NCBI RefSeq assembly: GCF_014635825.1
Contig: NZ_BMDO01000009.1
Span: 1 to 64,000, forward strand
Source of the DNA: Mucilaginibacter galii
GTDB taxonomy: Bacteria > Bacteroidota > Bacteroidia > Sphingobacteriales > Sphingobacteriaceae
Length of the DNA: 64,000 nucleotides
Direction: 5' to 3'
Positions 29,101 through 37,453 of this stretch are shown here, piece by piece (position 1 is the first letter of the stretch; the number at the start of each line of letters is the position of its first letter). The translations under genes and the position numbers were made by a program. The notes below the pieces were generated by a model, which ran no database searches, was not told where the DNA came from, and saw only the letters and a list, made by a program, of their open reading frames with translations.

Positions 29101-30185
29101 TTTTCTCCCAGATCTAATAAACCTATGATATCGCGCGAATCGGTGGTGGTATTGGTGCGGTTAGTGGTCCAAACCTCTACACGGGTAACTACTACGTTGG
29201 TGCTGATGAGCGGGATGTTGGCCAGTGCCCTGTTATAATTATCCCTGAAATATTTTGCCAGAAAATAATGGCGGTTGGCTTCATAATCGGCCGCGGTTAG
29301 GCGGAACTCTCCCTGCTGCGACCCATTGGTAATGGTGATGGTACGTGCCTGTGAACGTTGCTGCGAAAAGATGCTGGTTACATCCAGTTTGCCAAACTTT
29401 AACTTGGTTTTCAACCCGAAAAGTGCTTGACTTCCTCTAATGAGCGAGGTATTAAGCGGCATACTTACGGTACCGGCTTCTATCTTTTGAATAATCTCGT
29501 CGGGGTGCCCGGTATAGTCGAGTTTTACCTGGTTTTCAAACTGGAACTGGGCATCGGTATTGTAATTGGTGGCAATCTTCAACTTATCGCCAATAGCACC
29601 CGTAATATTCATTTGGATGCGCTGATCGAAGTTAAAGTTGAACTGCTTGCGCTGACGGGTATTGAACAGCGGATTTTGGTTGCTGTTTACCTGCCCGGCA
29701 AACACCAGCTGCGCCGAACCCTGCGGACGGATATCGATCACATTACTACCAAAGATTTGCTCGAACGTACGACTGCGAATTTTGATCTGCGGTATAAAGC
29801 CCGGCTGCTGCGACTGGTAGGCATAGTTGTCGGTCAATTGCTTAAAGTACTCCCGGCGGTTTTGCTGCTGGGTTAGCTGCAAATATTCAACAAATGTTAA
29901 ATACCGCGGTGCGCGGTACAGCAAGTTGCCCACCCGCTCAATTAACACATAACGGTTGGTAGAGGCATCGTACTCAATGGTACGCGTAAGGTTAGGTGGA
30001 TCGGTATCGAAGCGTCCTTCCCGCAGCCTGTAATTTTTAGATTTCTGGCCCTTGTAAGGCACCGTTATTTTTACTGAATCTTTGGCAATAGCAGGCCTTA
30101 CCTGTGCAAAAACGGAGTTAAAACCGCTGCAAACAGATAAAAATAAAAACCATAGAAAAAACTTTACGGTAAATATTTTGGCCAA
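23157..30185 (-). CDS. sprA: SprA (Sov), type IX secretion system outer-membrane translocon
   Basis: At 2342 residues this is the giant beta-barrel that forms the T9SS translocation pore in the outer membrane, needed for gliding and secretion of CTD-bearing proteins. It has a signal peptide (about 1-28, ending VFAQ), the N-terminal SprA block (RAPRYLTFVEYLQL, FGSNVIDIRPQGSAQLVFAG) and many long amphipathic strands, ending in a strand with terminal aromatic/hydrophobic residues (NFGINLKLMLQ). It is 26 bases downstream of ruvA in the order maeB-ruvA-sprA, common in Bacteroidota. Intact, with no frameshift. Confidence 0.96.
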   Translation of the reverse strand: MAKIFTVKFFLWFLFLSVCSGFNSVFAQVRPAIAKDSVKITVPYKGQKSKNYRLREGRFDTDPPNLTRTIEYDASTNRYVLIERVGNLLYRAPRYLTFVEYLQLTQQQNRREYFKQLTDNYAYQSQQPGFIPQIKIRSRTFEQIFGSNVIDIRPQGSAQLVFAGQVNSNQNPLFNTRQRKQFNFNFDQRIQMNITGAIGDKLKIATNYNTDAQFQFENQVKLDYTGHPDEIIQKIEAGTVSMPLNTSLIRGSQALFGLKTKLKFGKLDVTSIFSQQRSQARTITITNGSQQGEFRLTAADYEANRHYFLAKYFRDNYNRALANIPLISTNVVVTRVEVWTTNRTNTTTDSRDIIGLLDLGENQPYNTTQVQGGAGFSGLPAGFVGPGFTQQSNSLLTRLFGLPNQGRLTNSNDVANFFQASGATDNFAKLPYARKLTSKEFTLHPQLGYISLNYPLNNDEVLAVAFRYTYNGVEYQVGEFSNDIPVDATNPRALYVKLLKNEILKTNLPTWDLMMKNIYSLGAYQVSSLNFRLAIARLDERASVEKFNIEEGSRITGKRWLQLTHLDTLNQQNDRLPEGDGYFDFLEGITIDSQNGRIMFPVVEPFGADLARRFTSTEQNLRNKYVYQPLYDSTRTIAQQFFPQLNRYVIKGTYSSQSGSEFQLNAVNIPQGSVVVNAGALRLQEGTDYTVDYSIGRIRVLNQSLLQSGQPLTVNIENNELFGIQQKTLYGSRFDYHASPNLALGGTIMHLSEQPLTQKQIIGEESVSNTIMGFDVSYSSESRWLTRLVDRLPLINTKVPSYINFSGEVARLMPGNPSATNFAGSKNGTSYLDDFESSQSIIDLKSALAWQISGTPQLFPESRLFNDLSYGYNRARLAFYNIDPIFYNSSSTFSLTRSDLSNHYVRQVLETEVLPYRQSVTGQPLILPTLDLAFYPNVRGQYNYATTGVNPDGTMQNPRSRWGGLFRKLETNDFESLNVQYIEFWLMDPFIYKPNSQGGDLYFNLGSVSEDILKDGRKSVENGLPPDGGTTQTDETVWGRVPRLQPVINAFDSNPDARRLQDIGLDGLNDAGEQTKFAPFVNQVRNTLAPQAATALANDPSSDNYQYYQGPQLDQNRAGILQRYSRYNGTEGNSKTAEQSQAELGISTSASTSLPDGEDLNRDNSMSQADEYFQYKVSVRPQDMVIGQNYINDKVTSAVRLADGTTQNVSWYQFRVPIAAYTSKEGNIQDFKAIRYMRMFMTNFADTAVLRMGTLQLVRGEWRTYNVENNATKVIADPALVNPPLDGSTLNVQAVNLEANGNRSPIPYVLPPGIERQRDYNNLRTDTRLNEQSLALNVINLRNGYSRAAYRTFYNDLRAYKRLQMFVHAEGDQLNDNDLSAFIRLGVDYQDSYYEYEIPLKITRPGTADPGAIWPEANNIDLELAALTRAKLARDNAIASGQLSSIAVPFTVIDGNAKITIKGQPDLSRLRAIMLGVRNPYKATGGFDKNAMVWFNELRLTDFDQRGGWAATARLNAKLADFADITLAGSKTTIGFGSIEQRVSERSRSDNQTFDVAGSMELGKLFPAKTGMHIPMYVNLSQQVAMPQYNPAQPDVELKESLRNAPTDEKRDEIKRIAQDYTMRKSINFTNIHKAKTNPSAPVKVWDVENLTGTYAYSEYEHHDYVTENDYQKIYKVALAYNYLNQAKYYTPLEKVIKSNMLSLLKDVNFSILPSRLNFAISFDRFYSENTLRNNDPENFLPIPSTTFNKNFNITRVYGIGWNITKSLQMDIDATNLSVVDEPAGRVNGLKRDTLWENLKRLGRTTNYNHTINFNYTVPINKIPGLDWVSTIARYSTNFNWQTQPKFAIDDANINVGNTIQNSRSVQINPTLNFTGLYNKFAALRSNNGKSGILAGLITSIKNVGATYTRSDGTYLPGYLPATSFGGQDFGYNAPGIGFLLGSQADIRQRAAINGWLSTDTLQNQLYVNTLSENLNLRSTIRPLPDLTIELTAFRTQDRNFQTNFKYNAATNSFDNLSPITSGTYSVSYMSIGTAFSKDKGINNYSSTFQALLDNRQVISQRLGAQNPNSAGAATSGYRDGYGPNQQDVLVGSFMAAYGGKDPGSVKLNSFPKIPIPNWQVTYNGLSRVSWLKEFFDSFDLRHGYRSTYSVNSYNSLIRYREVNGGPAERDVNSDFLPFYQFSQVTLFEQFVPLVGVDVRFKNSMTVNAEYRKSRTLSLSLLNSQLAQQNENIMVFGFGYRTRDFHFPFGLFNNFKLKNDINFKIDFALRDNKIVIYRADVETAEISSGAKNITIRPSIDYVINQRFNFNIFYDSNITRPYTSQTFNTAFTNFGINLKLMLQ

Positions 30186-30211
30186 GCGTACAGTTAAAAT
30201 TAAACGGTTAA

Positions 30212-30796
30212 TTATAAGCTTTTTAGCGCAAACTTTATCAGTTGTTCTACGGTTAAAGTACCCGTGTTTTTACCTATTTCGACATCCAATACTTTCTCAG
30301 CAGCATTGCGGGCAAAACCAAGCATTACCAGGGCCGATAATGCTTCATCTTTCACGGTATTGTTAGCCGGCATAGAGATCAAGGTATCTGGGCCGTCTTT
30401 CTTAAGCTTATCCTGCAACTCTAAAATAACACGCTGGGCCGATTTAGGACCGATGCCTTTGATGCGCTGTATTTGGGTAACGTTACCCTGTACAATTGCA
30501 GCCTGAATTTCTTGTGGCGTAATAGAAGACAGCATCATACGGCCGGTATTAGGGCCAATGCCCGAAACGGAGATCAAATGCAGAAACAGGCGTTTTTCGC
30601 CTTCTTCGTAAAAACCATAAAGCGTGTGGGCGTCTTCTTTAACATGCATCCAAACATGTAACTTACAACGCTCGGCATCGCCTATTTTAGAGAAGGTATT
30701 TAAGGAGATGTTTATATGATAGCCCACGCCACCAGCATCAATTATCACATAAGCCGGACTTTTGAATGCCAGCTTGCCATCAATATATGCGTACAT
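30212..30796 (-). CDS. ruvA: Holliday junction branch migration protein RuvA
   Basis: RuvA binds Holliday junctions and loads RuvB. The 194-residue product has the N-terminal OB fold (MYAYIDGKLAFKSPAYVIID), the tandem helix-hairpin-helix region (VSGIGPNTGRMMLSS; IKGIGPKSAQRVILELQDKL) and the small C-terminal RuvB-contact domain (DEALSALVMLGFARNAAEKVL). Normal length. A TATCTTTG box lies about 30 bases upstream, so ruvA-sprA may have its own promoter downstream of the maeB terminator. Confidence 0.97.
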   Translation of the reverse strand: MYAYIDGKLAFKSPAYVIIDAGGVGYHINISLNTFSKIGDAERCKLHVWMHVKEDAHTLYGFYEEGEKRLFLHLISVSGIGPNTGRMMLSSITPQEIQAAIVQGNVTQIQRIKGIGPKSAQRVILELQDKLKKDGPDTLISMPANNTVKDEALSALVMLGFARNAAEKVLDVEIGKNTGTLTVEQLIKFALKSL

Positions 30797-30826
30797 TTTT
30801 ATTCGATATTGCTATAATTTAGAGAT

Positions 30827-30834
30827 CAAAGATA
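30827..30834 (-). promoter_or_regulatory. Bacteroidota -7 promoter box for ruvA-sprA
   Basis: Minus strand TATCTTTG, 30 bases before the ruvA ATG. Confidence 0.4.
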
Positions 30835-30882
30835 AGTTTGATTGTGAAGAGAAAGGTACTAAAATTTTGGAGTTCACGGGTA

Positions 30883-30974
30883 CAAAAAAACTTGCCATTT
30901 ATTGAATCAGGCAATTTGACCTTTTACGGTCAAAATCCCATTAGGTTTCATCAAAACCTTCAATAAATGGCAAG
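30883..30974 (-). terminator. Branched inverted repeat with T7 tract after maeB
   Basis: A perfect 16-bp stem (30891-30906 with 30959-30974) encloses two smaller hairpins: TTTGACC/GGTCAAA (30915-30921, 30928-30934) and GGTTT/AAACC (30944-30948, 30954-30958). On the minus strand the outer stem is followed at once by TTTTTTTGT, as in an intrinsic terminator. It lies 24 bases after the maeB stop. Confidence 0.75.
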
Positions 30975-30997
30975 CTATAATTATTTATCCGTAGCTA

Positions 30998-33283
30998 CTA
31001 TTGCGCCTCCTGGGCTTGCGCTTTTTGCTGCGCATCAACCACGGCAATAGTGATCATGTTAACAATTTCGCGCACGGAGCTACCTAACTGCAACACATGC
31101 ACCGGCTTTTTCATACCCAGTAAAATAGGCCCTACCGCCTCAGCCCCGCCTACTTCCTGCAATAGTTTGTAAGCTATGTTACCCGATTCGAGGTTAGGGA
31201 AAATCAAGGTATTTGCCGGCTTACCGTTCAGGGTAGAAAATGGAAAATTGTCGCTTAGTAAATCGCGGTTCATGGCAAAGTTAGCCTGCATTTCACCATC
31301 TATTACCATATCGGGGTATTGCTTGTGCAGTATTTTTACGGCTTCGCGTGTTTTTTCAGGAACCTCGCCCTCGTTAGAACCAAAGTTAGAGTATGACAGC
31401 ATGGCTATGCGCGGACTGATGTTGAACTGTTTAACCGAACGTTCTACTAGTACAGTAATATCTACCAGGTCTTGCGTGGTTGGGTTAACGTTCACCGTAG
31501 TATCGGCAAAAAACAACGGACCTTTCTTGGTGATCATCATATACATACCGGCTACCTTAGCTACACCCGGCTCGGTACCAATTATTTGCAACGCCGGTTT
31601 AATGGTACTCACATAATTTTTGGTTAAGCCCGATATTAATGCATCGGCATCGCCAAACTGCACCATGCTGGCACCGTAATAGTTACGGTCGCGCATCATT
31701 TTTTTGGCTTCGTATAACGTTATACCACGGCGCTGACGCTTTTCATACAAGAACTGTGCATATTCTTCCTGACGTTCGCAAGGAACCAGCGTGTTAATAA
31801 TCTTCACATCATCCAGATCGAGCTTATGCTCGTCAATAATCTGGCGTATCTTTTCGGTATTACCTAATAGTATAGGGATAGCGATACCCTCTTCTTTTAC
31901 AATTTGTGCTGCACGTAATATCTTATAATTATCGGCTTCGGCAAATACTACGCGTTTTGGCGCTTGCTTGGCTTTGCCGCTCAGGTTACGCATCAGCTTA
32001 TCATCGGCACCTATGCGTAAGCGTAACTGCTCGGCGTAAGCATCCCAGTCGGTAATTTGTATACGGGCCACGCCAGAATCTATCGCTGCTTTAGCTACCG
32101 CAGCAGAAACCTCGGTGATCAAACGCTGATCCATTGGCTTCGGAATAATGTAATCTCTTCCAAAACGCAGGTTAGTGGTATTATAAGCTAAGTTAACAGC
32201 TTCGGGTACGGGCTTGCGGGTAAGCTCGGCAATGGCATGCACCGCCGCAATCTTCATTTCCTCGTTAATGGCAGTAGCACGAACGTCTAATGCGCCACGG
32301 AATATATAAGGGAAACCCAATACGTTGTTCACCTGGTTAGGATAATCGCTGCGGCCGGTAGCCATAATAATGTCTTCGCGAGCGGCTACTGCTATATCAT
32401 AAGCTACTTCAGGTTCGGGGTTAGCCATAGCGAACACGATAGGGTTTGGTGCCATGCTTTTCAGCATATCGGCATTAACCAGGTTACCGGCAGAAAGACC
32501 GATGAAAACATCAGCATCCTTCATACCATCGGCAAGGGTTACTATACCGGTACGGTGGCTGGCAAACTCCAGGCGGATTTCATCCAAGTCGGTACGATCG
32601 GGCGTAATTAAACCGCCAATGTCGAACATTAACAGGTTTTCTTTTTTCACACCTAATTGCAGGTACATTTTGGTACAAGATACTGCAGCAGCACCCGCAC
32701 CGTTTACCACCAGTTTAATTTCATCCAGCTTTTTTCCCTGAATTTCGCAGGCATTCATCAGCGCAGCACCAGATATAATAGCCGTACCATGCTGATCATC
32801 ATGCATTACCGGGATATTCATCTCGGCTTTTAAGCGCCGTTCTATTTCAAAACAGGTTGGGGCCGATATATCCTCAAGGTTTACACCACCAAATGTAGGC
32901 TCAAGTGCCTTAACTATATTAACAAATTCATCAACATTTTTGGTGTTCAACTCCAGGTCAAACACATCAATATCGGCATATATTTTAAACAATAAGCCTT
33001 TACCCTCCATAACCGGTTTACTGGCCTCGGGGCCAATATCGCCCAAACCCAATACAGCTGTACCGTTACTTATAACGGCTACCAAGTTACCTTTGGCTGT
33101 GTATTTATAAACATCGTCGGTATTGGCGGCAATTTCGCGGCAAGGCTCGGCCACACCCGGCGAGTAAGCCATGGTAAGGTCGCGCTGCGAATTAGTGGGC
33201 TTGGTTGGAACTACCTGTATCTTGCCGGGACGGCCCTTAGAGTGGTAATTCAGGGCATCTTGTTTGCGTTTATTGGTATTCAT
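30998..33283 (-). CDS. maeB: NADP-dependent malic enzyme with phosphotransacetylase-like domain
   Basis: The 761-residue protein is a fusion: an N-terminal malic enzyme (1 to about 430; LTMAYSPGVAEPCR, DDQHGTAIISGAAL, and the NAD-binding VNGAGAAAVSC) and a C-terminal phosphotransacetylase-like domain (about 440-755; VFAEADNYKILRAAQIV). It decarboxylates malate to pyruvate; the PTA part usually gives allosteric control, not catalysis. A TAATTTTG box at 33303-33310 lies 19 bases upstream. It is first in the maeB-ruvA-sprA series but ends at its own terminator. Confidence 0.95.
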   Translation of the reverse strand: MNTNKRKQDALNYHSKGRPGKIQVVPTKPTNSQRDLTMAYSPGVAEPCREIAANTDDVYKYTAKGNLVAVISNGTAVLGLGDIGPEASKPVMEGKGLLFKIYADIDVFDLELNTKNVDEFVNIVKALEPTFGGVNLEDISAPTCFEIERRLKAEMNIPVMHDDQHGTAIISGAALMNACEIQGKKLDEIKLVVNGAGAAAVSCTKMYLQLGVKKENLLMFDIGGLITPDRTDLDEIRLEFASHRTGIVTLADGMKDADVFIGLSAGNLVNADMLKSMAPNPIVFAMANPEPEVAYDIAVAAREDIIMATGRSDYPNQVNNVLGFPYIFRGALDVRATAINEEMKIAAVHAIAELTRKPVPEAVNLAYNTTNLRFGRDYIIPKPMDQRLITEVSAAVAKAAIDSGVARIQITDWDAYAEQLRLRIGADDKLMRNLSGKAKQAPKRVVFAEADNYKILRAAQIVKEEGIAIPILLGNTEKIRQIIDEHKLDLDDVKIINTLVPCERQEEYAQFLYEKRQRRGITLYEAKKMMRDRNYYGASMVQFGDADALISGLTKNYVSTIKPALQIIGTEPGVAKVAGMYMMITKKGPLFFADTTVNVNPTTQDLVDITVLVERSVKQFNISPRIAMLSYSNFGSNEGEVPEKTREAVKILHKQYPDMVIDGEMQANFAMNRDLLSDNFPFSTLNGKPANTLIFPNLESGNIAYKLLQEVGGAEAVGPILLGMKKPVHVLQLGSSVREIVNMITIAVVDAQQKAQAQEAQ

Positions 33284-33302
33284 CTTCTCTAAATCAGGTG
33301 GG

Positions 33303-33310
33303 CAAAATTA
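33303..33310 (-). promoter_or_regulatory. Bacteroidota -7 promoter box for maeB
   Basis: Minus strand TAATTTTG, 19 bases before the maeB ATG. Confidence 0.35.
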
Positions 33311-33428
33311 CAATTCCTTTTTAAACTGTTGCACAATTAGGTTGATTATTAATGGAATGGATGGGAAAGCCTATTGTATACCATCATTTTAGCGAACCAA
33401 ACCGACCGGATAACTTATTTTCTATGTT

Positions 33429-33839
33429 TTAATTCCTCTTCACAAAAGATTGCCTGGTTACTACTTCTTTACCTGTTACGTCTTTAAACTTAGTTAGATA
33501 GATAAGCTTTTTATTCAGTATCAGTATTTCCGCATATGGGGCATGGTGTTCAAACTCTGGAGGCATAATCAGTTTCTCTCCTTTGATGTTAGCTTTGTAG
33601 GCATCAGCACTTCCCCTGTCCTGCATTTTGCCGGTCCAGTCGTTTATAATAACATACCCATCTTTCTCAACACCTATAAGTAATTGTCTACTGGTTTTTC
33701 TATCTATCCAAAAGCCGCTAAATAATTTATCGGCTTTCTTAATTTCGAGCGATGTTTGCGCACTCACCTTGGGAGCTAACCACAAACAAAAGATCAAAAG
33801 ATATACAGCGCAAATAGTAAGCTTCTTTATAATATTCAT
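33429..33839 (-). CDS. Small secreted hypothetical protein
   Basis: I take the ATG at 33839 (136 residues) because it opens a clear signal peptide (KKLTICAVYLLIFCLWLAP, cleavage after VSA). The mature domain has FSGFWIDRKTSRQLLIGVEK, GYVIINDWTGKMQDRG and a C-terminal LNKKLIYLTKF, a small beta-rich fold like other Bacteroidota exported proteins of unknown role. It has no catalytic motif. It follows mltD on the same strand but a hairpin lies between them. Confidence 0.55.
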   Translation of the reverse strand: MNIIKKLTICAVYLLIFCLWLAPKVSAQTSLEIKKADKLFSGFWIDRKTSRQLLIGVEKDGYVIINDWTGKMQDRGSADAYKANIKGEKLIMPPEFEHHAPYAEILILNKKLIYLTKFKDVTGKEVVTRQSFVKRN

Positions 33840-33920
33840 GAATTTACAAGTTAGATACAATAACAAATCTGTTAACTATTTCAGTACTTAAACATTACAA
33901 CGTCTGTTAAGAAACGAGAA

Positions 33921-33944
33921 AGCCACAGTATGTATACTGTGGCT
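33921..33944. terminator. Hairpin terminator after mltD
   Basis: AGCCACAGTA and TACTGTGGCT form a 10-bp stem with loop TGTA. The T tract (TCTTTTTT) is on the plus strand; on the minus strand TTTCTCGTTT follows, so it may work in both directions. Confidence 0.65.
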
Positions 33945-33969
33945 TCTTTTTTATAATTGGTTATGTTTA

Positions 33970-35268
33970 TTACTTCACCATAGCCAACTCTTTACCGGCT
34001 GTAGCAGGTTTGCCGGTTGCCAAATTTGGAGCCGAAAGCATCAACTTTTTACCGGGTGTAGCCTTGTTGCCACGAATGTTATTCCATATCCGCAGGTCTT
34101 CTACATCGATACCATACTTGTCTGCAATACCACTCAACGTTTCGCCTCTTTTAACAACATGCTGCGTTTTTACTTTTGATGTTGTGGCGGCAACATTGTT
34201 ATTAGTAGTTACTGTTGTTGTCTCATCAGCAACAGTAGCATAAACAGGTTGCGTATTTCTTTCGGTAATGGCATCGCCGTTTAAAGCGCTGTATAATAAA
34301 CCATATTTTTCTTTACCTAATTGCGGGATAACTACACGGCGCGGGGCCTTGGTAGTTCCGTTCACAATTCGTTTGGTATATGCCGGGTTAAGGAGAGCCA
34401 GTTCGTTGGCGTCAATGTTTAACACACGGGCTACGTTGTTTAACGATACGAATTTGTTTACCACAACCGTATCTGTAGTTAAGTTCATATTGCAAGCCTG
34501 CGGCATAATGCCATGCTGGTTGTAATACTTCATGATGTAAGCTGTAGCAATAAAAGCCGGTACGTAACCGCGGGTTTCTGAGGGCAAATATTGGCGAATA
34601 GACCAAAAATCAACCGCATTAGCCTGCTGCATGGCGCGTTCTACACTGCCTTTACCACAGTTATAAGAAGCAATGGCCAGCAGCCAGTCACCAAATTCCT
34701 GGTAAGCATCTTTTAGGTAAGCAGCAGCTGCATAAGTAGCTTGGATAGGATCGCGGCGCTCATCAACATAGTTATTTACGTTAAGGCCGTAATTTTTGCC
34801 GGTAGCAAACATAAACTGCCACGGACCGGTTGCACCTACACGCGATACGGCATTAGGATCGAGCGATGACTCTACGATAGACAAATACTTAATCTCATCA
34901 GGAATACCAGCTTCACGAAATGCCTTCTCATAAATAGGGAAGTAATATTTAGACAAACCCATAATACGAGGTATATCACCCCGGCGGGAGCCTGAAGTAT
35001 AAGCATTGATATAGGCCTGTACAAACTCGTTATAATCTAAGGGAACGTCTTTCTGCATAGAATCCAGCCGGACCCTAAAAGCAGAGTTTTCGTAAGCATT
35101 TTGTTGAATTTGGGCAGCTACCGGTGCAGGAAGAATGCGCTTATAGCTTTGCAGGTAATTTTGCCCTGAGATTTGTTCTGCTAAGGTTGTATCTAAAACC
35201 GGCTGCGCCAGGGCTTTGTAAGATTGCGATGCAACGACGCAAAGAATGATCGTAAATAGTTTCTTCAT
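33970..35268 (-). CDS. mltD: Membrane-bound lytic murein transglycosylase (MltD-like) with LysM
   Basis: The 432-residue protein cleaves peptidoglycan glycan strands in the periplasm. After a signal peptide (about 1-21) comes an SLT domain: catalytic Glu in YLSIVESSLDP, then GATGPWQFM, the AAAAYLKDAY helix and AIASYNCGKGSVE. A linker rich in Thr/Val leads to one LysM domain (about 368-412; HVVKRGETLSGIADKYGID). It is 54 bases after gatA on the same strand. Confidence 0.9.
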   Translation of the reverse strand: MKKLFTIILCVVASQSYKALAQPVLDTTLAEQISGQNYLQSYKRILPAPVAAQIQQNAYENSAFRVRLDSMQKDVPLDYNEFVQAYINAYTSGSRRGDIPRIMGLSKYYFPIYEKAFREAGIPDEIKYLSIVESSLDPNAVSRVGATGPWQFMFATGKNYGLNVNNYVDERRDPIQATYAAAAYLKDAYQEFGDWLLAIASYNCGKGSVERAMQQANAVDFWSIRQYLPSETRGYVPAFIATAYIMKYYNQHGIMPQACNMNLTTDTVVVNKFVSLNNVARVLNIDANELALLNPAYTKRIVNGTTKAPRRVVIPQLGKEKYGLLYSALNGDAITERNTQPVYATVADETTTVTTNNNVAATTSKVKTQHVVKRGETLSGIADKYGIDVEDLRIWNNIRGNKATPGKKLMLSAPNLATGKPATAGKELAMVK

Positions 35269-35322
35269 TATCAGGGATTACAGGTAATGGCTTGTGCGAA
35301 ACTTTCCGCAGCAACTAATTTA

Positions 35323-36756
35323 TTAACTTTTACGCAAACCCACAAAATAAGTTGCAAAATTTAACAACTCGGCTTCGTTAAAGGCTTTAGTAGTAAGCTG
35401 CAACCCTAACGGTAAACCCGCACTATTATTCTCCATAGGCAGCGAAATTGCAGGTATTCCGGCCAATGAAGCCTGTACGGTAAATATATCTTCCAGGTAA
35501 GTAACTATCGGGTCTATATCCTGCCGCCCTATTTTAAATGCAGGCTCAGGAGCAGTTGGCGTCAGTATAAAATCAAATTCCTTTAAGATCTCATCGGTGC
35601 GTTCTTTTATAAGGCGACGCACTTTCTGCGCTTTTGCATAGTAGGCATCGTAGTAACCGGCGCTTAGCACAAAGGTACCCAGCATAATTCTACGCTTAAC
35701 CTCGGTGCCAAAACCTTCTGAGCGTGAACGCTTGTAAGTAGTAACCAAGTCTACTGCATTAGGACTACGATATCCATAATGCACACCATCGTAGCGGGCC
35801 AAGTTTGAAGATGCCTCAGCCATGGTGAGAATGTAGTAAGTAGGAACAACATAATCCAGATACTCGAATGATACCGGTTCAACAGTGTGCCCATCTGCCT
35901 TGAGATCTTCAATGGTTTTAAGCAGGGTGGCTTTAACTTCGGCATCCAATCCCTCACTATCCAGCACCTCTTGCAGGTAAGCTATCTTCTTTTTACCGCT
36001 TGATGGTTGTAGATTGCTGTATGCTGCCACTGGCTCGCGCGAAGCTGTACTGTCATAATCATCGGCACCGGCCATTATTTCGAGCAATAGAGCCGCATCT
36101 TCAACAGATTGCGTAATTGGTCCCGGCTGGTCAAATGAAGATGCGTAAGCAATAATGCCATGCCTGGATACGCGGCCATACGTAGGTTTTAAACCTACCA
36201 CACCGCAAAAGGATGCCGGCTGACGGATAGAACCACCAGTATCGGTGCCAATAGCGGCATGACACATACCGGCCTGTACCGCCACTGCCGAACCGCCTGA
36301 TGAACCTCCGGGAACACGGCTTTCATCGGCCATGTTTTTTACCGGGCCAAAGTAAGAGTTCTCATTAGCGCCGCCCATTGCAAATTCGTCGCAGTTACAG
36401 CGGCCTATGATAATGGCATCTTCGGCAAGCAAACGTTCTACTACCGTTGATGAAAATATAGAAGTAAAGTTCTCGAGTATTTTTGAGGAAGCCGTAACCT
36501 GATGGCCTTTATAACAAATATTGTCTTTAATAGCTATGACCATTCCGGCCAGCCTTCCTGTGGTACCAGTGACTATACGCTCATCCAGTTCTTCGGCTTT
36601 TTGAATCGCCTCCTGTTCGAACACCTCGTTGAAAGCTTTGAGGTGGGCATATTGTTTAATGTTATGGAGGTATTGTGTTACCAATTCCTTAACCGTAATA
36701 GCACCGCTTTGCAGGTCGTGCTGTATTTGTGTTAAGGTGTTGTAATTTTTAGCCAT
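35323..36756 (-). CDS. gatA: Asp-tRNA(Asn)/Glu-tRNA(Gln) amidotransferase subunit A
   Basis: GatA releases ammonia from glutamine for the transamidation that makes Gln-tRNA or Asn-tRNA. The 477-residue product has the amidase Ser-cisSer-Lys triad: Lys77 (AIKDNI), Ser152 (GGSSGGSA) and Ser176 (GTDTGGSIRQP). Length is normal. gatB and gatC are not in the window. It is on the same strand as the two tatA genes upstream (about 93 bases apart). Confidence 0.95.
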   Translation of the reverse strand: MAKNYNTLTQIQHDLQSGAITVKELVTQYLHNIKQYAHLKAFNEVFEQEAIQKAEELDERIVTGTTGRLAGMVIAIKDNICYKGHQVTASSKILENFTSIFSSTVVERLLAEDAIIIGRCNCDEFAMGGANENSYFGPVKNMADESRVPGGSSGGSAVAVQAGMCHAAIGTDTGGSIRQPASFCGVVGLKPTYGRVSRHGIIAYASSFDQPGPITQSVEDAALLLEIMAGADDYDSTASREPVAAYSNLQPSSGKKKIAYLQEVLDSEGLDAEVKATLLKTIEDLKADGHTVEPVSFEYLDYVVPTYYILTMAEASSNLARYDGVHYGYRSPNAVDLVTTYKRSRSEGFGTEVKRRIMLGTFVLSAGYYDAYYAKAQKVRRLIKERTDEILKEFDFILTPTAPEPAFKIGRQDIDPIVTYLEDIFTVQASLAGIPAISLPMENNSAGLPLGLQLTTKAFNEAELLNFATYFVGLRKS

Positions 36757-36849
36757 AGAGCGCTAAAATAAAAAAACTTATCAGTTGATAATAAAATATT
36801 ACCCGCTAATAAGTTTTATAATTTGAAACTACCGGCCTACCGTATCCTA

Positions 36850-37062
36850 TTACGGATGCACGTTGGTTGTATCTTCCGTGGTTGGACGGGTTGTAGATGT
36901 GTTAGTAGTGGTGGTTGTAGTATTGTCCTTGTTGCTTGCGTCTTTGAATTCTTTAACGCCCTGTCCTAATCCTTTCATTAGTTCAGGAATTTTGCGTCCT
37001 CCGAATAATAATAACACAATAACCAGGATAATAATAATTTCTGGTGCGCCTAATCCTCCCAT
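36850..37062 (-). CDS. tatA: Sec-independent translocase TatA/E-type protein (short)
   Basis: A 70-residue TatA-like protein: a short hydrophobic helix (about 5-20, [16 protein letters not shown]) followed at once by the hinge/amphipathic helix [20 protein letters not shown], then a low-complexity Thr/Asn tail. TatA multimers form the twin-arginine export pore with TatC. It lies 21 bases after the second TatA gene. No tatC in the window. Confidence 0.9.
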   Translation of the reverse strand: MGGLGAPEIIIILVIVLLLFGGRKIPELMKGLGQGVKEFKDASNKDNTTTTTTNTSTTRPTTEDTTNVHP

Positions 37063-37083
37063 GATGATGATCGTTTATTTATT

Positions 37084-37398
37084 TTAATATTCTTTTTTAA
37101 CTGTAGAATCGTGTTCTGTATGGCCGGGTTCTTCACTGGCCGTTGTAGTATTCGTTCCTGTTTCAGTATCTGAATTACGAACTACAGGCTCCGACGGTTT
37201 TTCGTCGTAGTTATTTATCTGATTATGTATCTCGCGCTTCACTCCTTCTGAGGCATCTTTGAAATCGCGGATCCCCTTGCCTAAACCTCTTGCGAGTTCG
37301 GGCAGCTTATTACCCCCAAATAATAAAAGTGCTACAAAAAGTATCAGGATCATCTCAGATGAGCCGATGTTCAGGAATAACAGAACCGAACTAAGCAT
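37084..37398 (-). CDS. tatA: Sec-independent translocase TatA/B-type protein
   Basis: This 104-residue paralogue has the helix GSSEMILILFVALLLFGGNK, the amphipathic part LPELARGLGKGIRDFKDASE and a polar tail of about 45 residues. It is longer than its neighbour. Two tatA/B-like genes in tandem could divide TatA and TatB roles; sequence alone cannot say which does which. It is preceded by TATATTTG at 37418-37425. Confidence 0.88.
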   Translation of the reverse strand: MLSSVLLFLNIGSSEMILILFVALLLFGGNKLPELARGLGKGIRDFKDASEGVKREIHNQINNYDEKPSEPVVRNSDTETGTNTTTASEEPGHTEHDSTVKKEY

Positions 37399-37417
37399 GA
37401 GTAATTATTTAAAGGTA

Positions 37418-37425
37418 CAAATATA
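37418..37425 (-). promoter_or_regulatory. Bacteroidota -7 promoter box for the tatA pair
   Basis: Minus strand TATATTTG, 19 bases before the start of the longer tatA gene. Confidence 0.35.
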
Positions 37426-37453
37426 TACAATTATAACTTCACAATGTTCCAAC

